From assembly GCA_017615835.1 (NCBI GenBank), contig JAFZZI010000009.1:1-64000 (forward strand): a DNA stretch of 64,000 nt, written 5' to 3'. Shown here in pieces: positions 44,316 through 54,645 of the stretch. Source of the DNA: Bacteroidaceae bacterium. GTDB lineage: Bacteria > Bacteroidota > Bacteroidia > Bacteroidales > Bacteroidaceae. The notes beneath the pieces are model-generated. The model was given only the letters and a program-made list of their open reading frames with translations. It had not been told where the DNA came from and did not search any database. The translations under genes and the position numbers were made by a program. Position 1 is the first letter of the stretch, and every line of letters begins with the position of its first letter.

Positions 44316-47300
44316 TTATCTGGTCAGAGCGAACTTTATCGTGAAACCGAAATCGTGAGTTGAAGTCGGGAATGCATTTGTTGATACAAGCGGGAAGTTG
44401 CTCTGGTAGTCGTAGTACATATTCAGGGTGATCATCTTGCTGTATGTGTAGTCGGCAGTGAATGACACCTTCACTGCTCTGTTGCCGCTGGTGGCCTGTG
44501 ACGAGCCGAGGGCAATGTTGCGACAGAGGGCGCTTTGGTTGCGGTAGGAAATGTCAAGATTCATGTTGAGGTCATTGCTGATCCTGTTGCGACCAGTACC
44601 GGGACGAGCTCCAAGTATCTTGACGTTGGTGAGTTTGTAACCGGCTCCTGCCACGATGTCGTCTGATGTGGTCTCAACCATCTGTATGGAGGTTACGCTG
44701 AGACTCATGACACGAGTCTTCCGAATCTCAACCTTCGCGGTGATTCCGTTGTTGAGGGTTGCGTTTATACCTATGAGCGGCGAAAACGACTCGTTGAATG
44801 CGACTGTTCCGATGTCGTACATGCTGTTGGGGATGGGGTTTCCTGACTTGACATCTGTAATGAATCCGTTACCGTCCATGAATTCATGGTATGAAGAGAA
44901 AGTGTTGTAACTACCCACAGAATAGACGCTGCGGTAGGCACTGCGGATACTGAAATTCTTGAACAAACGCTTGAACGCGTCGAGGTTGGACAGACCGTTG
45001 TAAGTGACGGTCCAGTTAGGTAATATGGAAAGAATTGAGGGAAACAAACTCAGAGATGCGGAATTTGCGTCTCTTCCGGTATAAGTGGCGAGAAATGCCG
45101 GTATCATGACGTCGGCAGAGTACATGTTGACGCCGCCGTTGGACGGGTCGTATGGCTGGCCGGCCAGTTTGGTTCCGGTGGGATATGTGCTGCCTTTGTA
45201 AATGTCTTCTCTACGCTGACGTATGACTTCAAGGTTGTTGCGGAAACGTTCGAATGCCTCAGAGTAGTATCCGTCGTCTGCGCTGTGCCTTTCGAAGGCA
45301 CTGCCTAGCGTTATGGTGGTCATGTTGAATGTCCCGTTACGCGAATGCGTCATCTGTGCCGGCATGTAATGTATCTTGTCGGCATCACTTCTGGTCCAAC
45401 TGGCGTTGAGGTCAATGCGAAGGTCAGTAATCGGTTCAACCAACATCTTTATCTGAAGGTCGCGGGCATGATTGGTCGTGGCGTAGTAGTTGACACTGTC
45501 GTTGTTCAAAAGCCAGCCGTTATTGCGGGCTTCATCAATGAAACTGTCGTTTGAGAATCCGAAAGCGAATCCCAGGCCAGGCGACATTATGCCATTTGTA
45601 TTGCTTTGACCAAACAGCGAGGCGTTGGGCAGGAATCCCGGCAAGGATAGTGAGTAGTCATCCCTGTATGTGAATGAGAAATTGCGTACCATCATCAGCA
45701 TACGTGTGCTGAACTGGGCTACATCGTCAAAAGTGATTTTATCGGTGCGGTTAACCCTTTTTGGATTGGTGGCAATCTTCAGTCTGAGGGTGATGGTATC
45801 TTTGACTCTTATTGAAATATTGTCTTCGTCTTTCCTGCGATAGCGCAATTTGTATTTGGTGCCATCCTTAGTAATGGCTGACACAGTCGGCCGTAATGTC
45901 TTCTGTTCGTGTTTGATAGTATAGACTGAGTCTGGCAGAAGGGTGATTTCCTGATTGTAGGCTATGATTCTGGCATTGTTACCGTTGCTACGCTGCCTTT
46001 GGTTGTTCAGTGAATTGGTGTAGCGGTTGTTTACCTTTTTCAGATAGTTGCTCATGTTATAGAGTTTCAGCATGTCGAACCTGCCGTTCAGTGATATGTT
46101 GCGCTTGTTCGAAATGATGTTGCCGTACGACTTGCCGGAAGAGTATGTGGCTCCTCTGTTCCATGTGTAATGCCCTGTGTAACTGATACTTGTATTGGTC
46201 CATGCAAATATGGGCAATTTGTCAAGCGGCAACTGGTAATTGACAGTGAAGTTCTGCTGATAGTCGAGTGGTTTTCCCAGTTTTCGCAGGCTCATCTTTA
46301 CAGAGTCTTTCCATATCTCATAATCATCAGGATAAAGGTCTTTGTTGACAACTCTGTACGGTTCTTCAATTTCTGCTCTGGTCCTTGCGGTGAAACTCAT
46401 CCTGAGACTCTTGAAAATGTCCCAGTTAACTGACAGGTCTCGGTTCCAGTAGAACTGGTTTGAGTGGGTGGGCCTGATTTCTCCGAACGAACCCTCGAGG
46501 TCGCGTTCCTGAAGTTCGTGGTAGTTTCGCATGAGGTCAGTGTTGAAAGAGATGCTTTGAGGCAAAGGGTTAATAGTACTTTCCTTGAGTATCCGGAACC
46601 ATACAGACCTGAAGTTAGTCTTGGCGAAAGGTGCTATAGAGCCTATGGGTGAACTGTAGTTATATGTAAGTGCGCCTCTCCATCTGATGTCGCGTTCGTA
46701 GACGATGGTGCTGCTGTTATTGTATTGTGCGGACCTCGAGAAACTTACGGAGAAGTTGGCTGGGTCATAAGGCATAGGCTTCCTGGAGCTTATGTTGACT
46801 TTGGCTCCAGTGATACTGAAGTTCTTCTGAGTCATTTCAGTTTGGGTCATACTCTTTATTGAATCGCGTGCATGCCCCTCAGGATACGATTCAATAACGT
46901 CGTTCAGTTCAAGATCAGTATCAAAAGGACTGTATCTGGGTGAGGTCTTTTCTCTTGTGTATGAGTAGTAGACGGGTATTGATATTTTGGCCTTCTCGGG
47001 TAAGAAACGGCCCAGGTTAAAGCTTGTGGTGATGGAATATTTGTAGTAGTTGTCGGTGCGGCGCTCCGAAACGTTCTGCTCAAGTCCGCCGAATCCTGCA
47101 GTCACCATCTGACCCTTCATGTCAAAGGAGCCAAGGTCGGACAACTGGACATTAAGGTTACCTTGCGCAGCGGTTCCGCCACTACTTTCATAGCCTACAA
47201 GGCGCAACTCGTTCACCCAGACTTCGGCAGAACGCTTGCCTAGGGAGTTGTTCCGGACACCTATCATTATGGCTCTCACATTCCCAATGGAGGGGTTGCC

Positions 47301-50300
47301 GACAACACTTATGCGATTACGTGGGTTATCGGGGTCATAGTCTGTATATGCGGTTGATGAGACTACTCTTGAGCCTGTGGTATTCCTCTCACGGTTGCGC
47401 TTGTCTTTTACCTCGGTCAATTTGTCAAATGTTATGTCAAGCATGTTCGCTTGAGGCCAGACAGCTTCACGGCTACTCTCGTTGTCGCCATTGTAGAAAC
47501 CGGGCTCAGTAACTTTCAGTGGTATTTCGTATTCGTAGTAGTTGTCTGAGTAGTCGGATCCGAGTCTCACGAAGACAGACACTTCATCGTTCTTGATGCC
47601 GACGGGATCTTCGATTAATGATTCGGCATGGGCGAACATCTGAATCTTCTGGTACTTGCGCAGGTCCAGAGATGATTTCTTGTAAATACCTTTTGCGTCA
47701 CCTGCTTCAACATCCTGAACCTTGATGCTCATGGCTTGTTCGTTTGCCTGGACAAGCTGCGTCTGGTCGGGATCCAGGATTCTGGTAATTCCCGGAGGCA
47801 TCACATAGTTGACGGGTTTTCGGTCACCGTTCTCCTCGATGTTGATAGAGGCGGCCGAAACAGTGCCGGAAAGTCTGGCACTTCTGACCGAAGGGTTGCT
47901 GATGGCTTGCTGGTAAAGCCTCCATTGGCTTGTCATGAGTTGGAGGGTACCGAAACGCAAATGTGTCTCCTCTTTGAATCCGGTCATGTACATGCGGATG
48001 AATCTGATGGAACTGAAATCTCTGATGGATCCAGTAACAGGCGTTTCGTATTGATCAAGTGGAATTCTGAAGCAGTACCAGTTGACAGTCTCTGTCTTGT
48101 CGTTGCGCAACTTGATTCTCGCCTCCCGTTTGTCGAAAATGAAGTTCTTCCCGACTTCCATGTCAGAGGGGCGAAGTGAGATGTGATAGCTGAAGTATTT
48201 TTCGTACTCGTCTAAAGTGTAGTCGGTGTTGACGTCTTCGACATCCGGTGATGTCCTGGCAGATGTGTTGTAGCTTTGTCTGGTCTCGGCCGAATTGGGA
48301 GAGTTGCCCTCCGTCCCGTTGAAGAGTTTATAACGTTCTAGTACGGAAAGTTCAATATCATCGTAATCATCGCCACGATAGTAGTGGTAGTTGTCAGCCG
48401 CCGGATCGTTGAGGAAGAGCCTGTATCTGGCAGTATCGGTAACGACAGTCCGTATCCTTTCGAGATAGTCGGCATAAGTCGGGAATCTGCGTTCCTCCTC
48501 TGACGACAGTCCGTTATATCCTACATCCTGCTTGCTGCGGCTGTCGGAATTGTTATTGTCGAACGCATAGACCAGACTTGTCGAGTTTGGGACACGTCCC
48601 CACACCGTGGTGGTGTATTTTGTAGAATCTCCGTCAACAGGCATCCCGTTCTCGAAGAACTTCTTGCCGTCTCTTAGTATATCCTCGGATACCTCACCCA
48701 GGTTGATGTAGAAGTCACCGCCTTCGGACTCGGGATTGTAAATGAAGGGGTCAAGCAACCAGAATTCGAGGTATTCGATGTTGGCAGCCTCAAAGTCGGT
48801 AGTGTTAAGGCTACGCATTATTCCGCCCCAGTTTGAGCCTGGATCCATAAGGTATCCGTCACGGGTAAGGTTGTCGGTCAGGTTGTAGGGACCTCGCTCG
48901 TTGGGATAGTAGGAAAGGTTCAGTATTGAGAGAGTGGTTGCCTCTTGTGAAGTTGTCTCTTTGTTGGGGAACAGTTCGCGCTCGTAGACTTCGCGTACAT
49001 AGTGGTTGGATAACTGGTCCAAATCGCTCTTTAAGTGTGCGGGAGTAAGAATTGAGTTTCGACGGGTGAACAGAGGATCGATGGTGAACCAGTTGAGCAG
49101 TGCACGGTGATAACCAATGGCTATGTCATCAGTGTTACCGGCATAGCGGTCAAGAATCTTGGAGGGGATTGATGAGAGTGACCACGCCGACGGATTGCTG
49201 ATGTCTATTCCGCTTTCAGCGGCTTCGAAGTCGTCAATGTAGGAAGCGTTTCCCTGTACCTGACCCGATACACTTGAGAAAAGATGGGCGACTTCAGCGG
49301 TGAGTGAGATTCTTGATGGCTCAGTTGCGTTGACGAATGGAAGCAGATCTATCAGGTTTGTCAGTCCTTGGCTCTCCTTTTTCCAAGAAAGGTTAAGGCC
49401 AAGCATAGTATTGACAAGTGGTTCGGACCCCATGAGCACCTTAGTGGTGAGTGGCATCTCGTTCAAGTGCATTACAGTGCCTCCCAATACGAAGTTTTTG
49501 CTGAAATCGTATTTCCAGTTCAGTCCGAGCATAGTCTTGCGCTGCATGCTGAAGTCTGTATTGCTCTCAAGCGAAACATTTACGCTGGTCCCTGCATCGA
49601 TGATGTTTTGGTTTATTATGGTTACTGTACCGTTGCTGTAGTCGACAATATAGTCGGTGTTTTCTACAAGAGTGGCTCCACCGGCAGTCACTATGACAGA
49701 ACCACGTGGAATATTGAACGAACCAAGGTTTATGACGTTGTCGGCTGAACCGGGGAACTGGCCGCTGAGATAGAACTTGTCTTTTTCGGCAATTCGTCTG
49801 GCTTCAGTTTTTGTCATTCTGTACAGTTCATCGAAAATGTACTTCGAGGCTATTGCAGAGTCTCCTATCTCTTTTGCAAGATGTTTTCCGAAAGGTTCTG
49901 TCACCGGGAATATGATTCTACCGGAAGACGAGAGTACAGTATAACCTTCAACATAGTCGAACTGACCGTTAGGATGTGCCTTCTGGTTTTCGTCCAGACG
50001 ATCCAGATTCATCATGCTGAGTAAGGTGCGGCTTTTCAGATCTTGTTCGGGCAGGTATGTTATCCTGCTGCCTGTGCTGTCCGATGCATAGAGTATTTTC
50101 AGTTTGAACCCGTTCCGGGAAAGAGAGCCGCTGCCAATGGAATAGATGTTTTTCATCATGAGGTCCCAGGTTCCTGATCCCGGTGAGTTTGAGTTAGACT
50201 TCAGCAGTTTGAGGTAGAGCGTCTGTCTTGAATCGGGAATGTCAGACGAGAACTCGCCGACCTGATATGTGGCACCTTGGAAGGTATACTCGAAAGCCAC

Positions 50301-51671
50301 GGCAAGAACCTCGTCGGAGGAGAGTGCTGTTCTGAGTGACAAGTATCCCAAGGCATTGTTGAGGGTGTATTCTGATTCGTTGAGTTTTCGGGCGTTTGAT
50401 ATTTTTTCGTAATCAGTACTTCCGGAAATGATATCGCCGAGAACGATGGCTATTGAGTCAGCGTTGCGGGCGGCTCCGTACAAATCCGTCATGGACTGGT
50501 ACAGGTCGTTTGCTTCGTTGGAGGGGTTAGGGCCCCCAATGGCATGCCAAAGTGGATTGCTGATGAATGAAGATTCTCCTATGTCCGTGAATGCCAGAAT
50601 ATTACGGGGATTGTCATAGCTGCTTCGCTTGTTTGTGACCCACACCTCAATGCGTGTTATGTTAATACCCGACATTATTGTCGGGAGCATGGACATGTTG
50701 TCGTCATAATTGTTGCGGAAGTAGTGTGCCAGGAAAAAGTGACGGTTTTCTTCGTAGTCGCTTGCATCTATTTCGAAATCTGTCAATTGCTCTCCTCCGT
50801 TTGAACTTACTGTCTTTGATGATGATTCCTTGCGTGAAATTACTGTCTGAAGGGAAAGCTTGCCGAACTGCAGGTCTGCCCTTATGCCAAACAACGAAGA
50901 GGCTCCCTGTATCAGTGACGAGTTTGTGGGGAAACTGATGTTTCCTGCGTCAAGCAACTTGATTATTTCGTCTTCTTTCCCTTCATATCTCAGTTTGATG
51001 TTTTTTGTGTCGAAGGTGAATGTGGCCTCAGTATTGTAATTGAGATCCATATTGATCTTGTCTCCGACTCTGGCGTTCACATTCAAGTTAATCTGCTCGT
51101 CAAAATCGAACCCGAATGTCTTGCGGTTGTTAGCTGACAGAGAGGGGTTGTCCACATTCTTGAAGTCGCCGCCGATCTTGATTGAAGCCGACCCGCTTGT
51201 CTTGACCTGAACACCGCCCGGGCCGAAGATCTTCTCAGCCGGCCCAAGATTGAAGTGCATGTCGGTGAAGTCGAATTTCTCCTTTCCGGAACTCTCGTAT
51301 TCAACTTCGTTCTTCTTTTTGAAGTAGGCTTGCATCGACTTGTTCATGCTCCATTTGTTGTACTCCTCGGGAGTCATGAGAATGGGTACGTCAAGATAGT
51401 TGTCGCCTAATTTTGTACCTACGCTATAGTTGTGGTCGGCTTCATTGTAGGTAGCAGACTGTGTAATGTTCTCAGGGTTGCGTAAGTTGCCGGGGATTGA
51501 GGTCCCCAGGTCAGTAAAGGCCTGATCGGATGTTGCGCTTGCCCTATACCTCGATACCCTTACCGTGTCACCTCGGTTCCGCCCCGTTTGGGAGTAAGCG
51601 GAACTTGCCGTCCCGAAGAGGCATAAGACTGCCAGAAGCGGGATCGTGAATATTTGCGGTTTGGGTGCCAT
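44316..51671 (-). CDS. sprA: type IX secretion translocon SprA (Sov)
   Basis: A 2451-residue outer-membrane protein, the very large barrel through which T9SS cargo crosses the outer membrane. A signal peptide (FTIPLLAVLCLFGTASSAYS) opens it. SprA signatures include FGFDFDEQINLNVNARVGDKINMDLNYNTEA-type text near residue 190 and repeated aromatic strands to the end (FGFTIKFALTR). Length is in the usual range of about 2300-2500. ruvA lies 25 bases upstream on the same strand; the ruvA-sprA pair is conserved in Bacteroidota. PorV, encoded at 30017, is its known partner. Confidence 0.95.
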   Translation of the reverse strand: MAPKPQIFTIPLLAVLCLFGTASSAYSQTGRNRGDTVRVSRYRASATSDQAFTDLGTSIPGNLRNPENITQSATYNEADHNYSVGTKLGDNYLDVPILMTPEEYNKWSMNKSMQAYFKKKNEVEYESSGKEKFDFTDMHFNLGPAEKIFGPGGVQVKTSGSASIKIGGDFKNVDNPSLSANNRKTFGFDFDEQINLNVNARVGDKINMDLNYNTEATFTFDTKNIKLRYEGKEDEIIKLLDAGNISFPTNSSLIQGASSLFGIRADLQFGKLSLQTVISRKESSSKTVSSNGGEQLTDFEIDASDYEENRHFFLAHYFRNNYDDNMSMLPTIMSGINITRIEVWVTNKRSSYDNPRNILAFTDIGESSFISNPLWHAIGGPNPSNEANDLYQSMTDLYGAARNADSIAIVLGDIISGSTDYEKISNARKLNESEYTLNNALGYLSLRTALSSDEVLAVAFEYTFQGATYQVGEFSSDIPDSRQTLYLKLLKSNSNSPGSGTWDLMMKNIYSIGSGSLSRNGFKLKILYASDSTGSRITYLPEQDLKSRTLLSMMNLDRLDENQKAHPNGQFDYVEGYTVLSSSGRIIFPVTEPFGKHLAKEIGDSAIASKYIFDELYRMTKTEARRIAEKDKFYLSGQFPGSADNVINLGSFNIPRGSVIVTAGGATLVENTDYIVDYSNGTVTIINQNIIDAGTSVNVSLESNTDFSMQRKTMLGLNWKYDFSKNFVLGGTVMHLNEMPLTTKVLMGSEPLVNTMLGLNLSWKKESQGLTNLIDLLPFVNATEPSRISLTAEVAHLFSSVSGQVQGNASYIDDFEAAESGIDISNPSAWSLSSIPSKILDRYAGNTDDIAIGYHRALLNWFTIDPLFTRRNSILTPAHLKSDLDQLSNHYVREVYERELFPNKETTSQEATTLSILNLSYYPNERGPYNLTDNLTRDGYLMDPGSNWGGIMRSLNTTDFEAANIEYLEFWLLDPFIYNPESEGGDFYINLGEVSEDILRDGKKFFENGMPVDGDSTKYTTTVWGRVPNSTSLVYAFDNNNSDSRSKQDVGYNGLSSEEERRFPTYADYLERIRTVVTDTARYRLFLNDPAADNYHYYRGDDYDDIELSVLERYKLFNGTEGNSPNSAETRQSYNTSARTSPDVEDVNTDYTLDEYEKYFSYHISLRPSDMEVGKNFIFDKREARIKLRNDKTETVNWYCFRIPLDQYETPVTGSIRDFSSIRFIRMYMTGFKEETHLRFGTLQLMTSQWRLYQQAISNPSVRSARLSGTVSAASINIEENGDRKPVNYVMPPGITRILDPDQTQLVQANEQAMSIKVQDVEAGDAKGIYKKSSLDLRKYQKIQMFAHAESLIEDPVGIKNDEVSVFVRLGSDYSDNYYEYEIPLKVTEPGFYNGDNESSREAVWPQANMLDITFDKLTEVKDKRNRERNTTGSRVVSSTAYTDYDPDNPRNRISVVGNPSIGNVRAIMIGVRNNSLGKRSAEVWVNELRLVGYESSGGTAAQGNLNVQLSDLGSFDMKGQMVTAGFGGLEQNVSERRTDNYYKYSITTSFNLGRFLPEKAKISIPVYYSYTREKTSPRYSPFDTDLELNDVIESYPEGHARDSIKSMTQTEMTQKNFSITGAKVNISSRKPMPYDPANFSVSFSRSAQYNNSSTIVYERDIRWRGALTYNYSSPIGSIAPFAKTNFRSVWFRILKESTINPLPQSISFNTDLMRNYHELQERDLEGSFGEIRPTHSNQFYWNRDLSVNWDIFKSLRMSFTARTRAEIEEPYRVVNKDLYPDDYEIWKDSVKMSLRKLGKPLDYQQNFTVNYQLPLDKLPIFAWTNTSISYTGHYTWNRGATYSSGKSYGNIISNKRNISLNGRFDMLKLYNMSNYLKKVNNRYTNSLNNQRQRSNGNNARIIAYNQEITLLPDSVYTIKHEQKTLRPTVSAITKDGTKYKLRYRRKDEDNISIRVKDTITLRLKIATNPKRVNRTDKITFDDVAQFSTRMLMMVRNFSFTYRDDYSLSLPGFLPNASLFGQSNTNGIMSPGLGFAFGFSNDSFIDEARNNGWLLNNDSVNYYATTNHARDLQIKMLVEPITDLRIDLNASWTRSDADKIHYMPAQMTHSRNGTFNMTTITLGSAFERHSADDGYYSEAFERFRNNLEVIRQRREDIYKGSTYPTGTKLAGQPYDPSNGGVNMYSADVMIPAFLATYTGRDANSASLSLFPSILSILPNWTVTYNGLSNLDAFKRLFKNFSIRSAYRSVYSVGSYNTFSSYHEFMDGNGFITDVKSGNPIPNSMYDIGTVAFNESFSPLIGINATLNNGITAKVEIRKTRVMSLSVTSIQMVETTSDDIVAGAGYKLTNVKILGARPGTGRNRISNDLNMNLDISYRNQSALCRNIALGSSQATSGNRAVKVSFTADYTYSKMITLNMYYDYQSNFPLVSTNAFPTSTHDFGFTIKFALTR

Positions 51672-51696
51672 TGTCGTTAATCCGGGGTGTGCATGG

Positions 51697-52293
51697 TCAG
51701 ATGCGTTTCAGAGCTTCCTTTATGATGGCTTCTACAGTGAAATCCGGATTTTCTTTTATTATTGACTGTACTGTTTTGAGCGACTGTGACTGTTGGAAGC
51801 CTAGCATCGTCAGTGCCGCCACTGCGTTCTCAATATTCTCACTGGCAGTTTTGTCTATTGAAGCTGAGAGACACGAAGCCGTTGCCGATTCTACTCTCAT
51901 TTTGTCTTTCAGATCAACGATAATTCTTTGGGCTGTCTTGAGCCCGATGCCCTTGACCTGTTTCAGCAGACGTTCGTCACCGGTACTTATGATGTTCTCC
52001 AGCTCGGATGGAGAGAATGCCGACAAAATCATTCGGGCGGAAGCTCCTCCTATGCCGGGAACAGATATGAGCAGGAGGAACAGTTCACGCTCACGACGGT
52101 CAGCGAAGCCGTATAGGACATAGGCATCTTCGCGTATCGCCTCGTTGACGTATAGTTTGGCTTCCTGACTGTTTTGAATGGCGGAATATGTGTTGAGGGA
52201 AATGTTCAACAGATAGCCGACTCCACCGGCGGTTTCTATAACGACTTGTGCGGGATCAAGTTTCTCAATTCTTCCTTTGACGAACTCTATCAT
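51697..52293 (-). CDS. ruvA: Holliday junction branch-migration protein RuvA
   Basis: A 198-residue DNA-binding protein that positions RuvB on Holliday junctions. The start is ATG 52293 ([14 protein letters not shown]); the open frame runs over 120 codons further upstream but that part is not RuvA-like and lies in the intergenic region. The OB domain ([15 protein letters not shown]), two helix-hairpin-helix motifs ([16 protein letters not shown] and [19 protein letters not shown]) and the C-terminal RuvB-binding domain are in order. sprA follows on the same strand. Confidence 0.95.
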   Translation of the reverse strand: MIEFVKGRIEKLDPAQVVIETAGGVGYLLNISLNTYSAIQNSQEAKLYVNEAIREDAYVLYGFADRRERELFLLLISVPGIGGASARMILSAFSPSELENIISTGDERLLKQVKGIGLKTAQRIIVDLKDKMRVESATASCLSASIDKTASENIENAVAALTMLGFQQSQSLKTVQSIIKENPDFTVEAIIKEALKRI

Positions 52294-52347
52294 TATCTTT
52301 TGACTGGGGTTACTGAAAGATAACGATGAAATACTCTTTTTATTGCT

Positions 52348-52378
52348 GCGTGCACGTACAAAACGTGTGTACGCACGC
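52348..52378. repeat. bulged palindrome in the ruvA/SDR divergent region
   Basis: GCGTGC (52348-52353), bulge AC, GTAC, a 9-base loop, then GTACGCACGC (52369-52378): a 10-bp stem with a 2-base bulge. It lies 55 bases upstream of ruvA and 54 bases upstream of the SDR gene, in the space that must hold both promoters. A regulator site is more likely than a terminator, as no T run flanks it. Confidence 0.4.
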
Positions 52379-52431
52379 GAGATGTTGAAATGATTTGCTA
52401 AATTCGCGATGTCATACCAGATATTGTATTT

Positions 52432-53460
52432 ATGAAAAAGAAAGCTTTGTTTATTGGCGGTACAGGCACCATCAGCACTGCCATTACCCGCCGTCTGGCT
52501 GGGATGGATGAATGGGAACTTACACTTGTCAACAGAGGAAACCGCTTGTCTGAGGTTCCGGAAGGTGTCAGGGTCATAAAGGCGGACATAAATGACGAGG
52601 ATGCAGTAAGACGCCTTACGGCAGGTCTGTCTTTTGATGTGGTGGCCGATTTCATCGGATTCATTCCGCAACATGTGGAGCGCGACTATCGCCTGTTTTC
52701 AGGTCGTACAGCCCAATACATATACATCAGTTCCGCGTCGGCTTACAACAAGCCTTCCGGCAGTTATATTATTACTGAGGGTACCACCCTGTGCAATCCT
52801 TATTGGGAATATTCGCGTAATAAGATAGCTTGTGAGGATTTTCTTATGCGTAAATATCGCGAGAATGGATTCCCCGTAACAATAATACGTCCGAGCCATA
52901 CTTATGACGAACGCTCTGTTCCTCTTGGTGTTCATGGTGCAAAAGGCAGTTGGCAGGTAGTTAAACGCATGATTGAAGGTAAGCGAGTCATAATACATGG
53001 AGACGGTACCTCTTTGTGGACTTTTACACATAGTTCCGATTTTGCGAAGGGATTTGTTGGCCTTATGGGTAATGTCCATTCACTTGGCGAGGCTTTCCAA
53101 ATAATGTCAGACGAGACCTTGACTTGGAATCAGGCCTATGCTTCGATGGCATCGGTACTCGGTGTGGAACTGAAACCATACTATGTTTCTTCTGCTTTTC
53201 TCGCCGGGGCAGGTGATAACGACTATGAGGGCAGTCTGCTTGGTGACAAGGCCTGTTCTGTTGCGTTTGACTGCAGTAAATTGAAACGCATTGTTCCGGA
53301 TTTCCAGGCAACCATACGTTTTGATCAAGGTATCCGATCAACAATCCAGTATGTGCTTTCACACCCCGAATGCCAGATTCCTGATTCTGAGTTTGACGAA
53401 TGGTGTGACCGTGTGATTGTCGCTCAGGAAGAGGCCCGTTGTAAGGTGTTGGGTATTTGA
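52432..53460 (+). CDS. NAD-dependent epimerase/dehydratase (extended SDR)
   Basis: A 342-residue Rossmann-fold enzyme. [16 protein letters not shown] is a variant of the GxxGxxG dinucleotide motif, and [12 protein letters not shown] contains the active-site Yxxx[11 protein letters not shown] is the conserved substrate-binding segment of nucleotide-sugar epimerase relatives. The substrate cannot be read from sequence; relatives in Bacteroidota act on sugars or UDP-sugars. It precedes the CE2-type esterase gene by 26 bases, probably in one operon. Confidence 0.8.
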   Translation: MKKKALFIGGTGTISTAITRRLAGMDEWELTLVNRGNRLSEVPEGVRVIKADINDEDAVRRLTAGLSFDVVADFIGFIPQHVERDYRLFSGRTAQYIYISSASAYNKPSGSYIITEGTTLCNPYWEYSRNKIACEDFLMRKYRENGFPVTIIRPSHTYDERSVPLGVHGAKGSWQVVKRMIEGKRVIIHGDGTSLWTFTHSSDFAKGFVGLMGNVHSLGEAFQIMSDETLTWNQAYASMASVLGVELKPYYVSSAFLAGAGDNDYEGSLLGDKACSVAFDCSKLKRIVPDFQATIRFDQGIRSTIQYVLSHPECQIPDSEFDEWCDRVIVAQEEARCKVLGI

Positions 53461-53486
53461 AGACAGAGTGATATAATGACAGATAA

Positions 53487-54599
53487 ATGAGAAAAGTTTC
53501 GTTTTTCATGGCAGTGGCACTCGTGATACAAAGTGTCTCTGCAGTAGCTGAAACGGTAGTTCCGGCATCAGATAGCCGTATCGTGTGGGTGGGCCGTACT
53601 CAGGTTGACAGTGGCGAAGTGTCGTTTGACTGGAGTTCCGTTTATGTGAGGATATCCTTTGAGGGTAACTTGTTGAAACTCAAGGCTACTGATACCCGCA
53701 AGGATTACTTCAACATCTGGATAGACAAGGAAATGTGTGCCGAACCTGACAAGGTGGTCTCTATTAGCAGCGATACACTGCTTCAGATTGTCTCGCCTTC
53801 GGATTTCGATTCATCCAAGGCTATGAAAAAACCTCACACTGTGATAATCCAGAAAAGGACAGAGGGTGAGCAGGGCAGGGCTGTGTTCCGGGAGTTTGAG
53901 ACCTCAGGCACTGTGTTGCAGGCAAGTGGAATCTTACCAAGGATGATTGAGTTCGTCGGTGACTCCTACACATGTGGATACGGCTCGGAGAACAGCATTG
54001 CAACCCAGCGCTACAGACCCGAGACTCAGAATCCGTCGAAGACATATGCTGCTGTCACTGCCAGATATTTCGGTGCTGACTTTGTCACAATAGCACATTC
54101 CGGTCAGGGTATCTCGCGCAATTACGATGATGGTGACAGGTCGCAACACATGCCCTCACGCTATTCGCAGACTTTCGATACGGACCGTTCGGTTAAATGG
54201 GAGCCTCAGGGAGACTTCAGACCTGCAGTCACAGTCATATATCTGGGAACAAACGATTTTTCGACCGAACGCCAGCCTATGAGGGGAGCATTCAAACGCG
54301 ATTACTTATCGCTGCTGTCGAAAATAAAGGCCTATTGGGGGGCTGAGCATCCAATTCTCTGTGTGTCGTCGAAGGCCGATCCTATCCTCTTCGAGTATAT
54401 CAGAGAGACTGTAGAGGACTGCGGTATGAAGAATGTTTATTATACAGGCTTCTTCAATGGAGTACATCTTGACACCAATGCCGAACTCGGTGCAGACTGG
54501 CATCCCAATTATAGGGCGCATGTGAAACTGGCCTATGCCTTGATTCCCTACATATCCACAATAACAGGCTGGGAGATGGAGGCTAAGCCCGTGGAATAA
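53487..54599 (+). CDS. secreted SGNH/CE2-type carbohydrate esterase
   Basis: A 370-residue exported enzyme with signal peptide MRKVSFFMAVALVIQSVSAVAE. An N-terminal jelly-roll domain (SRIVWVGRTQVDSGEVSFDWSS) precedes an SGNH hydrolase domain. The blocks are GDSYTCGYGSE (nucleophile Ser), IYLGTNDFS (Asn block) and DWHPNYRAH (Asp/His pair). This two-domain layout is that of CE2 acetyl esterases, which deacetylate plant polysaccharides. With the GH9 enzyme at 5578 it points to plant-glycan use. Confidence 0.85.
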   Translation: MRKVSFFMAVALVIQSVSAVAETVVPASDSRIVWVGRTQVDSGEVSFDWSSVYVRISFEGNLLKLKATDTRKDYFNIWIDKEMCAEPDKVVSISSDTLLQIVSPSDFDSSKAMKKPHTVIIQKRTEGEQGRAVFREFETSGTVLQASGILPRMIEFVGDSYTCGYGSENSIATQRYRPETQNPSKTYAAVTARYFGADFVTIAHSGQGISRNYDDGDRSQHMPSRYSQTFDTDRSVKWEPQGDFRPAVTVIYLGTNDFSTERQPMRGAFKRDYLSLLSKIKAYWGAEHPILCVSSKADPILFEYIRETVEDCGMKNVYYTGFFNGVHLDTNAELGADWHPNYRAHVKLAYALIPYISTITGWEMEAKPVE

Positions 54600-54609
54600 A
54601 AAAAATGAT

Positions 54610-54617
54610 TAGTTTTG
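54610..54617 (+). promoter_or_regulatory. promoter -7 element for ddh
   Basis: TAGTTTTG, an exact TAnnTTTG match, 28 bases before the ddh ATG. It lies just past the esterase stop, so ddh and the two genes after it can form a separate transcript. No clear -33 box. Confidence 0.5.
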
Positions 54618-54645
54618 CAGTCGTAAAACACCTAACCATTAGACA

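Noticed and set aside
52294-52674. Long N-terminal extension of the ruvA frame
   Set aside because: The extension overlaps the start of the divergent SDR gene and has no RuvA-like sequence; the family's N-terminus ([12 protein letters not shown]) begins at 52293.
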